This document shows positions 38,034 through 45,731 of a stretch of 59,115 nucleotides of DNA, in pieces. The stretch's first letter is position 1. Each line of letters starts with the position of its first letter. Both the position numbers and the translations under genes were made by a program. Below the pieces are notes generated by a model. That model saw only the letters and a program-made list of their open reading frames with translations. It was not told where the DNA came from and searched no databases. This DNA is from Bacteroidota bacterium (GTDB taxonomy: Bacteria; Bacteroidota; JABWAT01). Location of the stretch: NCBI GenBank assembly GCA_017303995.1, contig JAFLBE010000026.1, forward strand, positions 1 to 59,115, read 5' to 3'.

Positions 38034-38279
38034 ATGTTTTTTGTTTATATCCTGAAAAGCGAGAGTTCAGGCAAATTTTATTACGGCAGTTCTGAAAACC
38101 CAGATTTACGTTTAATAAATGAGCACAACAAGGGAAAGGTTAGAGCAACCAAATCTGGATTGCCCTGGATTTTGATTTATCAGGAAGAATTTGCAACCCG
38201 GGGCGAAGCATATCAACGTGAACACTATTTTAAAACATGGGCAGGAAGGCGTTGGTTGAAATCAAAAGACATTACATGA
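38034..38279 (+). CDS. Small GIY-YIG nuclease-domain protein
   Basis: The 81-residue protein is a bare GIY-YIG domain. FVYILKS and FYYGSS supply the paired beta strands with the conserved tyrosines, RLINEHN supplies the catalytic arginine helix, and GEAYQREHYFKTW carries the conserved glutamate region. Single-domain members (URI/UPF0213 group) are common in Bacteroidota relatives and have no settled role. The GGGA before the ATG is a modest ribosome-binding site. It lies inside a 41-bp direct repeat made from the tRNA-Ser 3' end, which suggests that it acts on that target. Confidence 0.9.
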   Translation: MFFVYILKSESSGKFYYGSSENPDLRLINEHNKGKVRATKSGLPWILIYQEEFATRGEAYQREHYFKTWAGRRWLKSKDIT

Positions 38280-38283
38280 CCAA

Positions 38284-38374
38284 CGCTACCGAGGAGTTCT
38301 CCAAGGCCCCGCTTTGCGGGACCGCGGACCCGTCGTCAGCCATATGACTGACTCGGGGAATCTCTCCCCCTCCG
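38284..38374 (+). pseudogene. Partial, interrupted copy of the tRNA-Ser(GCU) 3' half
   Basis: The copy starts with CGCTACCGAG and ends with the acceptor 3' strand, but the T-arm is interrupted by about 60 bases that include a CCCCGC-TTT-GCGGG hairpin and a second stem, CCCG..GTCAG / CTGAC.CGGG. There is no 5' half, so no functional tRNA can be made from it. Confidence 0.75.
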
Positions 38375-38398
38375 CTAAAAAGCCAGTTATCCGACTGG
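38358..38398 (+). repeat. 41-bp direct repeat, copy 2
   Basis: This segment is identical over 41 bases to 37966-38006 and lies downstream of the GIY-YIG gene. The two copies diverge immediately after ACTGG, where copy 1 continues CTTT and copy 2 continues TTTT. Confidence 0.92.
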
Positions 38399-38407
38399 TT
38401 TTTTTTT
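38377..38407 (+). terminator. Terminator after the GIY-YIG unit (copied stem)
   Basis: The copied AAAAAGCCAGT stem is followed by ACTGG and a run of nine or more Ts. One G-C pair of copy 1 has become G-T, so it is slightly weaker but still terminator-like. Confidence 0.75.
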
Positions 38408-38478
38408 GCCATTTAAAATCATTAGTTGTGATTCATCTTCCTATCCGTTATTTTTAGTCCAATCGAAAGAACTGAACT

Positions 38479-39378
38479 ATGGCATTTTTGGTTGATGATT
38501 ATCAAACACCTGCAGGGAACCAGGTTGAAGACCTGCAAAAAAACCGTTTACGGTTTCTTGTAAAAAAACCTCAGGATTTCCTTTCCGAACTTTCTGTTCT
38601 GAATCCGCTTCAACTCAAAGAAGTTCAGGAATATCTTTGGGATTGTATCATGGAGGAATCTACAAAGAAAAACCTTCATGTAACACGTTCTGATATTATT
38701 TCAAGGTTTGAACCCACGACAAATTACCAGTACCGGGCTGGTTGCAAAGAGCCTTTAGGATATTGTACACTCAATATGTGTATCAAACTTGACCCTAAAT
38801 GTTCAATCAACCGGCTAAGGGGAATGATTGAAATTCTCAGAAAAATTTTAGCCGACATATATAAAGCAGAAGATCTCGACCGTCGGATTTCGGAACTTGA
38901 AGTCAGTTCAAGAAAAATTCCGGTTGCTACCCCAATTATAGATTCAAAAGAAGGGGAGCAAACCCACAAAGGACATTCAGTAACCCACACTCTGAAATCA
39001 AAAATAAAAAATCTCAGAGAAATTTTATTTTCGATCATTGAGTTAGATGGTGCCGAAACTGTTTGTTTAATGGATTCCCATGCTAAAATTGTGGAACTTG
39101 TCAGCAATCAGAAAATGAACAGCAGTTCCTTCAGCAAACAAATATCAGAATTGGTAAAATACTACCAGAAACTGCTTCCAAAATTGAAAGCTGAAAGTAT
39201 TCAAACTGTTACAAATGAATATTACCAGGGATTGATGGTCATTCATTTATTGAACCATGATTTGTTTTTGATGGTGATCAGCCGAACAACTGATGTGCCG
39301 GCTAAAACACTCAAACGGGTGGTTAGAATATCGGAAGAACTGAATGAGCTTTTTGACAATACGTTAAAGGAAAAATAG
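38479..39378 (+). CDS. Unknown protein with C-terminal roadblock/LC7-like domain
   Basis: The 299-residue soluble protein has an N-terminal helical region with five cysteines spaced through CKEPLGYCTLNMCIKLDPKC and an upstream DCIMEES, a polar linker (about 148-170), and a C-terminal domain (about 180-295). The C-terminal pattern (IIELDGAETVCLMDSHAKIVELVS ... YYQGLMVIHLLNHDLFLMVISR) resembles roadblock/LC7 domains that bind small Ras-like GTPases such as MglA. No such GTPase is encoded in the window. It sits alone between the GIY-YIG unit and tmRNA, 8 bases before the latter. The function is not assigned. Confidence 0.75.
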   Translation: MAFLVDDYQTPAGNQVEDLQKNRLRFLVKKPQDFLSELSVLNPLQLKEVQEYLWDCIMEESTKKNLHVTRSDIISRFEPTTNYQYRAGCKEPLGYCTLNMCIKLDPKCSINRLRGMIEILRKILADIYKAEDLDRRISELEVSSRKIPVATPIIDSKEGEQTHKGHSVTHTLKSKIKNLREILFSIIELDGAETVCLMDSHAKIVELVSNQKMNSSSFSKQISELVKYYQKLLPKLKAESIQTVTNEYYQGLMVIHLLNHDLFLMVISRTTDVPAKTLKRVVRISEELNELFDNTLKEK

Positions 39379-39386
39379 ATTTAACC

Positions 39387-39734
39387 GGGGGTGACAGGTT
39401 TCGACGGGATGAGTGTTGGTCTGGAATGCGTGTAGAGTTCTCCGAAATTCTCTTTAAAAAGGCGGAACAGCTTAACTGCTGAAAACAACTACGCACTCGC
39501 AGCTTAATTAAATAAGTTGCGCGCTGTTACCTTCCATTGTCTGTCGGGATTTTAACAGCGTCATATTGACGGACTGCTATTCCGGATCGTCCCGATCCGG
39601 AATTTAAGATCAGGGGCTGGGAAACTCCAAGGTTGTTACTGTCTGAGGAGAATCTGAGATCTAAACAGTGACTACACACGTAGATGTCTTGATGGGCGCC
39701 TTTTCGGACGCGGGTTCAAGTCCCGCCACCTCCA
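39387..39734 (+). ncRNA. ssrA: Transfer-messenger RNA (tmRNA)
   Basis: The 5' end (GGGGGTGACAGGTTTCGAC) and 3' end (GGACGCGGGTTCAAGTCCCG then CACCTCC) form the alanine-tRNA-like domain. The tag reading frame ends GCT-GAA-...-GCT-TAA (39478-39507), giving ...AENNYALAA, a typical degradation tag. The exact resume codon is uncertain; the frame is open upstream through codons for NSLT. A second in-frame-like TAA run follows. Pseudoknot regions lie at about 39520-39610. CCA is not encoded. Confidence 0.95.
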
Positions 39735-39770
39735 CATGGAAGTTGATTTAACATGAGATCAATCCTAAAC

Positions 39771-39801
39771 AAAAAAGCCAGTTGAACGACTGGCTTTTTT
39801 G
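39771..39801. terminator. Terminator after tmRNA, shared with the hydrogenase operon
   Basis: An AAAAAAGCCAGT / ACTGGCTTTTTT hairpin with a short loop and T run on both strands lies between ssrA and the converging HypA-like gene. Its stem is closely related to the tRNA-Ser terminator at 37985. Confidence 0.88.
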
Positions 39802-39802
39802 T

Positions 39803-40066
39803 TTAATTTAAGTCAACACCCACAAGTAAAATATCAGAAACCTCAGGATCATCAATTGTTTCAACAAACTGAAGGGATAGACGTGCTCCTTCTGCAACAG
39901 AACCTACCGATATTTCACTGAAATGATCTCTGAACTTTTCAGGTGAAATAAAACTGTTTTTCCCGAACCGAACCGCAATTCTACTAACATGTTTGGCCTC
40001 TTGCTGTTCGGCAACTGCTTCAATTTTGCTTAACAGATCAGACATTGAATGAACGTGAATTTTCAT
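39803..40066 (-). CDS. HypA-like protein lacking the zinc domain
   Basis: The 87-residue protein matches the N-terminal nickel-handling half of HypA (AEQQEAKHVSRIAVRFGKNSFISPEKFRDHF ... AEGARLSLQ). The canonical start MHE is changed to MKIHVHS, and the C-terminal zinc loop with its two CxxC motifs is missing altogether; there is no cysteine in the protein. It is the last gene of the hydrogenase operon, 7 bases after the protease gene. A role in nickel insertion or in binding the large subunit is inferred from position. Confidence 0.7.
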   Translation of the reverse strand: MKIHVHSMSDLLSKIEAVAEQQEAKHVSRIAVRFGKNSFISPEKFRDHFSEISVGSVAEGARLSLQFVETIDDPEVSDILLVGVDLN

Positions 40067-40073
40067 TTTCTTC

Positions 40074-40514
40074 TCAATTGATTAAATTTTCAAGGGCAGA
40101 CATTGCCTCTGGAATACTTGCAACAACATCATCTGATAAACCAGCTCCAAAAGAAAAATCAGAACCGGTTACGGTGAATAAGGTGAGCTTCGGGATTTTT
40201 GGATGAAACATTTCAGCAAATGAAACCATTTCATCGAAATCAAATTCGTGATTTAATGGTTTTTCAGTAGCGTGACCTTTTTTAACCTCGTTTATTGAAA
40301 TATATCCAGGATTGCCCGAAACAGCTGCATCGATAAATAAAACCTGGTCAAACTCACCAAACCGTGCTGCCATTTCTGGAACAAGCTGAATGGACATCTG
40401 GCATTCAACCTGGGGCAAACTATACTTTTTTTCAAGCTCCTCAGCTAAAACCCAGCCAACTCCATCGTCACCACGAAGTGGATTCCCGTACCCGATCACC
40501 AATGTTTTTTTCAT
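40074..40514 (-). CDS. hoxW: Hydrogenase maturation protease (HoxW/HybD family)
   Basis: The 146-residue endopeptidase removes the C-terminal tail of the [NiFe] hydrogenase large subunit after nickel insertion. The start has the family motif GYGNPLRGDDGVGW with the conserved metal-sensing Asp. FIDAAVSG near residues 60-67 and the later histidine region (LNHEFDFDEM) are typical of the family. It follows the large-subunit gene after 125 bp and precedes the HypA-like gene, so it is probably specific for this enzyme. Confidence 0.9.
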   Translation of the reverse strand: MKKTLVIGYGNPLRGDDGVGWVLAEELEKKYSLPQVECQMSIQLVPEMAARFGEFDQVLFIDAAVSGNPGYISINEVKKGHATEKPLNHEFDFDEMVSFAEMFHPKIPKLTLFTVTGSDFSFGAGLSDDVVASIPEAMSALENLIN

Positions 40515-40639
40515 AAATTAACCAAATCACCCTAATAAAAACAGGGCACTTCTTCCCTCGATTCACCTTTCCAGCATTACCGGATAGGAACTCAAGATGA
40601 CACCTTTTGTGTCCTGTTTATAAGTAGTTACCAACCAGT

Positions 40640-42061
40640 TTATCTGGTAATCGTTTTCAAGATCTCACCATTTGGAGCCTGAATGTCAATCTGCATCGGC
40701 ATTTGACCGGCAGCATGAGTCGAACAACTCAAACAAGGGTCAAAGGTTCTGATGACGGCTTCAATCCGGTTCAGCATGCCTTCTTTTGGATTTAATCCGT
40801 CAAGATAATGACGGGCCACCTGCAAAACACCACGGTTCATTGCAAGATTGTTATGCCCGGTCGCAATGATGAGATTGGCCCATTTGATCAACCCATTTTC
40901 ATCTATCCTGTAATGGTGAATCAGGGTTCCACGAGGAGCTTCAGAAACCCCAACGCCATCAAAACAATTCGGATTTGCAATCGCTCTGACATGCGGATTC
41001 ATACACTCATCATCTTTCAAAATATCTTCAACCCGTTCTGCGCAATTTAAAATTTCAATCAGCCGGGCATAGTGATAATGGAAGGAACTTGAAACCGGTC
41101 CTTTTTGGATTGACCGGAAACCGGCAAGTTCTTCATCAGCTAACGGAGTACCGCATTTTGAGGCAATATTGAGCCGGGCCAAAGGACCAACCCTATAAAT
41201 TCCGCCAGGATAGCCCATTGGTTTATAAAACACTGATTTCAGGTAACTGTACGATTCAACTTTTTCACCAATCCAGGTGTCATATTCAGACGGATCAATA
41301 CCATCAGAAACAATATTTCCTGCTGAATCCATAAACCGGAGTGTTCCATCGTAATACTCAACTTCACCATTCTTATTTACCAGTCCCATAAACAAGGTTG
41401 GGAAATTGGCGAAAACCGCAATTTCTTCCTGATAATGCTTTACAACAGGATGGTACCAGTTTAATGCCCTTCTTACAATTTCTTTGATTTCAGGCATTTC
41501 TTTCAGCATCGCAGCACGGTGTTCTGCTGTTAATGCAGCATTTACTCCACCAGGTACAACCCATGACGGATGGATTCGTTTTCCTCCAAGCAGCTCAATC
41601 ATCTGTTGACCAATTTGACGAAGCCGGATTCCATCTTTGGCGAGTTCAGGGCGTTTTGCGGCAACACCCAGAATATTCCGGATTGCAGGATCGGCATCCA
41701 TCCCAAGCAGAAGATCAGGGGACGAAAGATGGAAAAAACTCAGAGCATGAGACTGAATAATCTGAGCCATATTCATGACTTTACGAAGGTTGTGGCCCGT
41801 AACCGGTACTTTCACAGCCATCAGGTTGTCACAAGCTTTTGCTGATGCCATCAGGTGAGATACCGGGCAAATTCCGCAAATTCTTGCCATAAGTGATGGC
41901 ATTTCTGTAAATGGACGGCCTTCAGAAAGTTTTTCAAATCCGCGAAGCTGAGTTACATGAAACTGTGCGTCACTGATCGTTCCGTTATCATCGACATAAA
42001 TTGTAATTTTGGCATGGCCTTCAATCCGGGTAACGGGATCAATTGTAATTGTTTTTGGCAT
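40640..42061 (-). CDS. hoxH: Bidirectional [NiFe] hydrogenase large subunit HoxH
   Basis: The 473-residue catalytic subunit binds the Ni-Fe centre with four cysteines: C62 and C65 in [10 protein letters not shown] and C443 and C446 in DPCLSCSTH. The 24 residues after H449 form the tail expected to be cut by the maturation protease. The N-terminal TRIEGHAKI block is typical. Group 3d, the NAD-linked class, is inferred from the complete hoxEFUYH gene set. It lies 9 bases after hoxY on the reverse strand. Confidence 0.96.
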   Translation of the reverse strand: MPKTITIDPVTRIEGHAKITIYVDDNGTISDAQFHVTQLRGFEKLSEGRPFTEMPSLMARICGICPVSHLMASAKACDNLMAVKVPVTGHNLRKVMNMAQIIQSHALSFFHLSSPDLLLGMDADPAIRNILGVAAKRPELAKDGIRLRQIGQQMIELLGGKRIHPSWVVPGGVNAALTAEHRAAMLKEMPEIKEIVRRALNWYHPVVKHYQEEIAVFANFPTLFMGLVNKNGEVEYYDGTLRFMDSAGNIVSDGIDPSEYDTWIGEKVESYSYLKSVFYKPMGYPGGIYRVGPLARLNIASKCGTPLADEELAGFRSIQKGPVSSSFHYHYARLIEILNCAERVEDILKDDECMNPHVRAIANPNCFDGVGVSEAPRGTLIHHYRIDENGLIKWANLIIATGHNNLAMNRGVLQVARHYLDGLNPKEGMLNRIEAVIRTFDPCLSCSTHAAGQMPMQIDIQAPNGEILKTITR

Positions 42062-42070
42062 ATATCCTCC

Positions 42071-42604
42071 TTATGCCCCGAACCGGGTTTTGTTGGTTAA
42101 ATCCGGAATTCTTCCGTCAAGCAATTCAGCGACTGCATAGAAAATGGTATCATTTGAAGGCGGGCATCCGGGAATAAAAACATCCACAGGAACGACTTCA
42201 TGAATCGGCATGACACGGGCTAGAAGTTCAGGCAAAGCCGGATGCTTTGGCATCACATCGTGAATAAACGCATTTTCTACATACGCCCGGTTAATAATTT
42301 CCTGAACAGGAATAGGGTTTCTCATAGATGGAACATTGGCATTAATCGCACAATCGCCCAGAGCAATGAGATATTTGGTGTGTTTTCTGATTTTTTTGAT
42401 TTTGGCCAGATCATCTACCGAAGCAACAGCTCCTTCAACAATTGTGACATCGACATAATCAGGGAAGACTTTATTATCAACAAGCGGACTGTAAACCAAT
42501 TCAATCCGGTCTGCAATCGCAAGCAAACGTTCATCTATATCCAGAAAACTCATGTGGCAGCCGGAACATCCATCCAGCCATGTGGTTGCAATTTTGGCTT
42601 TCAT
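42071..42604 (-). CDS. hoxY: [NiFe] hydrogenase small subunit HoxY
   Basis: The 177-residue electron-transfer subunit has the proximal [4Fe-4S] ligands in DGCSGCHMSF (C13, C16), ALGDCAINANVPSMRN and FIPGCPPSNDT. The protein is short, like other soluble HoxY subunits, with no twin-arginine signal, so the enzyme is cytoplasmic. It overlaps hoxU by 4 bp (ATGA). Confidence 0.95.
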   Translation of the reverse strand: MKAKIATTWLDGCSGCHMSFLDIDERLLAIADRIELVYSPLVDNKVFPDYVDVTIVEGAVASVDDLAKIKKIRKHTKYLIALGDCAINANVPSMRNPIPVQEIINRAYVENAFIHDVMPKHPALPELLARVMPIHEVVPVDVFIPGCPPSNDTIFYAVAELLDGRIPDLTNKTRFGA

Positions 42605-43326
42605 ATTTTTTCCTTCCGGCGTGCGGTTAAGTAGGGCAGGAATCCTGACCGTTTGGTATTTTCTGCTACTGATCTTCCCTTTTCACTGAGTGCTCCAACC
42701 GGACATACATTTACACATTTTCCGCATTGGGTGCAGGTATCTGCAGATCCCCAGGGTTGATTTAACTCGGTAATCACTTTGGCCTGAATGCCACGACCTG
42801 AAACATCCCAGACGTGAGCACCTTCAATTTCATCACAAACCCGAACACACCTTGTACAGAGAATACAACGGTTATGATCTAGAATGAAGTAAGGATGACT
42901 GGCATCAACTGCAAATTTCGGGAACCGGTAAGGCACCCTGATGTGATTGATTCCCAGTTTTTGTGATAAAAACTGAAGTTCACAATGGTTATTCGAGACA
43001 CAAACCGAGCAGGTATGATTCCGTTCTGAAAAAATCAGTTCCAGCGTCATTTTACGGTAATGTGCCAGTTTATCATTGGTAGTTGTAACTTCCATTGCTT
43101 CACTGACCATTGTTGTACAGGCGGGAAGTAATTTTCTCTGACCTGCAACTTCGACCATGCATAACCTGCAGGCACCAATGTTTGAAAGTCCTTCGAGATG
43201 ACAGAGAGTCGGAATGAAAAACTCATTTTCACGGCAAACCTGCAAAACAGTTTGATCTGAACGTGCTGAGACATCTTTTCCGTCAATCTTAAGCGTAAAA
43301 ATTTTAATTTGTCCGTTAGCAGCCAT
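42601..43326 (-). CDS. hoxU: Hydrogenase diaphorase iron-sulfur subunit HoxU
   Basis: The 241-residue protein has an N-terminal ferredoxin-like [2Fe-2S] domain (CHLEGLSNIGACRLCMVEV, plus CTTMV), a His/Cys [4Fe-4S] segment (HTCSVCVSNNHC), and two C-terminal [4Fe-4S] motifs (CILCTRCVRVC and CTQCGKCVNVCP). This wiring carries electrons between HoxF and HoxY. It is homologous to the N-terminal part of complex I NuoG. It lies 12 bases after hoxF. Confidence 0.94.
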   Translation of the reverse strand: MAANGQIKIFTLKIDGKDVSARSDQTVLQVCRENEFFIPTLCHLEGLSNIGACRLCMVEVAGQRKLLPACTTMVSEAMEVTTTNDKLAHYRKMTLELIFSERNHTCSVCVSNNHCELQFLSQKLGINHIRVPYRFPKFAVDASHPYFILDHNRCILCTRCVRVCDEIEGAHVWDVSGRGIQAKVITELNQPWGSADTCTQCGKCVNVCPVGALSEKGRSVAENTKRSGFLPYLTARRKEKI

Positions 43327-43338
43327 AATAGAATCTCC

Positions 43339-44949
43339 TTACTCCTGGTTGACTTCAGCCTGAATCCGTTCCATATACTCATGTTTGAAATATTTCAAGG
43401 TACTGAGTACAGGATTGGGTGATGACTGCCCAAGACCACAGAGACTGGTATTTCTTACCACATCGCAAAGTTCTTCGAGCAGGGTTAAGTCGGCTTCTGT
43501 AGCCCTTCTTTCGGCAAATTTGGTCAGAATATCATAAATCTGAGCAGTGCCGACACGACAAGGGACACATTTGCCACAAGACTCAGACATGCAGAATTCC
43601 ATAAAATATCTGGCTACATCAACCATGTTGGAATTTTCATCCATCACAATCATCCCACCAGAACCCATAATGGAACCCAATTTGGTCAGAGATTCATAGT
43701 CAACTTTGATATCAAGAAATTCTTCGGGAATACATCCACCAGATGGTCCACCGGTTTGAACGGCTTTAAACTTTCTTCCGCCCGGAATTCCGCCACCGAT
43801 ATCAAAAATGATCTCACGCAGCGACATCCCCATCGGCACTTCGATAAGTCCGGTATTGACAACCTGACCAGCGAGTGCAAAAACTTTTGTTCCTTTGCTC
43901 GTTTCTGTTCCGATTGAGGCATACCAGTCAGCACCCTTTCTGATGATTGGTGCAATATTGGCAAAAGTCTCGACATTGTTGATCAGAGTTGGTTTCCCCC
44001 ACAGTCCTGATTCAGCCGGATAAGGCGGTCTCGGTCTTGGCGTTCCCCGTCCGCCTTCAATAGAAGCAATCAGGGCAGTTTCTTCACCACATACAAAGGC
44101 GCCGGCTCCAAGCCGGATACTGATTGTAAAGTTAAAGGTGGTTCCAAAAATATTATTTCCAAGAAGACCTTTTCTTTCAGCTTGCTTAATTGCAACTTTA
44201 AGTCTTGAAATTGCCAATGGATATTCAGCACGGACGTAAATAAATCCTTCGTCAGCGCCGATAGCATAGGCAGCAATGGCCATTCCTTCCAATATCCGAT
44301 GCGGATCTGATTCAAGAACTGACCGATCCATAAAAGCACCAGGATCACCTTCGTCAGCGTTACAAATCACATATTTTTTGGAACCAACGGCCTTGGCAAC
44401 AGTTGACCATTTCAGTCCGGTCGGATATCCACCACCTCCACGACCTCTGAGACCCGATTTGATCAGGTTTTGTACCACTTCATTCTGATCAAGATCATGT
44501 AAAACCGTATAAAGTCCCAAATAACCATCAAAGGCTATATATTCTTCGATTCTTTCCGGATTAATTACACCGCAATTTTCGGTGACAATTTTGTACTGTC
44601 TTTTGAAAAAAGGTGAATCGGAGGCGAGATCATTGGTCGTTTTCTTTCCTTTTTCCAGATTATCAGTAACCAGAAAGGCATTTGCCGGATTAATCTCCTG
44701 AAACATCCGGTTTTCAGGTTCAATGGAAACGAGCGGACCAGCAGCACACAAGCCCATGCAACCAACACCCTTCACATCAATCTCTTTTGCCAACCCTTTT
44801 TCTTTAAGCTGCCCTTCAATAGTGTTTAACACTGCTTCAGCATTTTGAGACATGCAACCGGCAGCAACACACACATGGATTGATTTTTTCTTTTGGCTTC
44901 TGGCAAGTTCTTCACCAGCTTTAATTTCCTGTAGTTCTTCTAAGGTCAT
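43339..44949 (-). CDS. hoxF: Hydrogenase diaphorase subunit HoxF (NAD and FMN binding)
   Basis: The 536-residue NuoF-type subunit exchanges electrons with NAD(H). An N-terminal thioredoxin-like [2Fe-2S] domain ([21 protein letters not shown]) precedes the FMN/NAD domain with [13 protein letters not shown] (about 169-181), [15 protein letters not shown] and [12 protein letters not shown]. The C-terminal [4Fe-4S] motif is [13 protein letters not shown] with a later cysteine (TSLCGLG). It lies 3 bases after hoxE. Confidence 0.96.
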   Translation of the reverse strand: MTLEELQEIKAGEELARSQKKKSIHVCVAAGCMSQNAEAVLNTIEGQLKEKGLAKEIDVKGVGCMGLCAAGPLVSIEPENRMFQEINPANAFLVTDNLEKGKKTTNDLASDSPFFKRQYKIVTENCGVINPERIEEYIAFDGYLGLYTVLHDLDQNEVVQNLIKSGLRGRGGGGYPTGLKWSTVAKAVGSKKYVICNADEGDPGAFMDRSVLESDPHRILEGMAIAAYAIGADEGFIYVRAEYPLAISRLKVAIKQAERKGLLGNNIFGTTFNFTISIRLGAGAFVCGEETALIASIEGGRGTPRPRPPYPAESGLWGKPTLINNVETFANIAPIIRKGADWYASIGTETSKGTKVFALAGQVVNTGLIEVPMGMSLREIIFDIGGGIPGGRKFKAVQTGGPSGGCIPEEFLDIKVDYESLTKLGSIMGSGGMIVMDENSNMVDVARYFMEFCMSESCGKCVPCRVGTAQIYDILTKFAERRATEADLTLLEELCDVVRNTSLCGLGQSSPNPVLSTLKYFKHEYMERIQAEVNQE

Positions 44950-44952
44950 GGT

Positions 44953-45447
44953 TTACTCCCACTTTGTAAGTTTGGTGAGGGTATCAGCAACGGTCAGTTT
45001 GCCGTTCACTTCGCCATCAAAAACACCGGCAGGAGCAAGTCCGCAGGCACCAATACAACGGGCGGTGACGAGTGAAAGATTTCCGTCATCAGTCGTTTCA
45101 CCCGGATGGACGTTATATTTCTTTGCAATGGTTTCCATGAGTTCCCCGGCACCTTTAACATAGCATGCAGTTCCCATACAAATCACACAAGTATGTTTTC
45201 CCTGTGGCTTGAGTGTGAAAAAGTGGTAAAAGGTTGCAACTCCATAAACCTTGCTTAACGGAACATTCAAGGCTTTTGAAACAAACCGTAGAGAGTCATC
45301 ATCTAGAAAACCAAATGATTCCTGAACGGTATGCAGGGTTTCAATCATGGCATTTGACTGGTAACCGTGTCTTTTCATGGTAGCCATGACCAGTCCCCAC
45401 CGTTTATCTTCTGTTGGTGGCTGAACTTTCACGGGATAGGCGGGCAT
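44953..45447 (-). CDS. hoxE: Hydrogenase diaphorase subunit HoxE
   Basis: The 164-residue NuoE-type protein has a thioredoxin-like [2Fe-2S] fold, with cysteines in ICMGTACYVKGAGEL (about 97-111) and ARCIGACGLAPAG (about 134-146). It is the first gene of the reverse-strand operon hoxEFUYH-hoxW-hypA-like. A strong AAAGGAGG ribosome-binding site precedes its ATG. The 284 bp upstream are shared with the divergent DUF5916 gene and contain a GTTTAAAC palindrome near 45570; I see no clear FNR site. Confidence 0.94.
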   Translation of the reverse strand: MPAYPVKVQPPTEDKRWGLVMATMKRHGYQSNAMIETLHTVQESFGFLDDDSLRFVSKALNVPLSKVYGVATFYHFFTLKPQGKHTCVICMGTACYVKGAGELMETIAKKYNVHPGETTDDGNLSLVTARCIGACGLAPAGVFDGEVNGKLTVADTLTKLTKWE

Positions 45448-45731
45448 AGAACCTCCTTTTTCACTCCTGGACTAAAATTGGTCAGATTTTTTTGATTCTA
45501 TTTTCAAAATTAAATACTGCTTTTGCGGATAAACAGAGCTTTTTTTCCTGTTTTATTTTCAAAATCGCGTTTAAATAGGTTTAAACGATACTTTTCCCCT
45601 TAGAAAAGTTAGGTAATTTCGACTCAAAAAAACGTTAATTTCCGATTAGATTATCCGATTTGAAACCTTTTACTTTTCTTTCCGTAATCAGGCAGTCAGC
45701 AATCAAAAAAGAAAAAAGCGGGGAAAAGGGA

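Larger units (their letters stand above)
38007..38398 (+). mobile_element. Putative GIY-YIG mini-element at tRNA-Ser(GCU) 3' end
   Basis: The unit consists of one small nuclease gene, a copy of the tRNA-Ser 3' half interrupted by a hairpin-rich insert, and a second terminator. It is bounded by 41-bp exact direct repeats; a 10-bp match (CGCTACCGAG at 37951 and 38284) extends the similarity further left and gives a repeat period of 333 bases there. No integrase or transposase is present, so mobility would have to come from the GIY-YIG nuclease or from recombination. The element call is an inference from structure. Confidence 0.5.

Noticed and set aside
45448-45731. Possible FNR-type site or GTTTAAAC palindrome controlling the hydrogenase operon
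   Set aside because: No TTGAT-N4-ATCAA pattern was found, and the 8-bp GTTTAAAC palindrome is too short and AT-rich to support a regulator.
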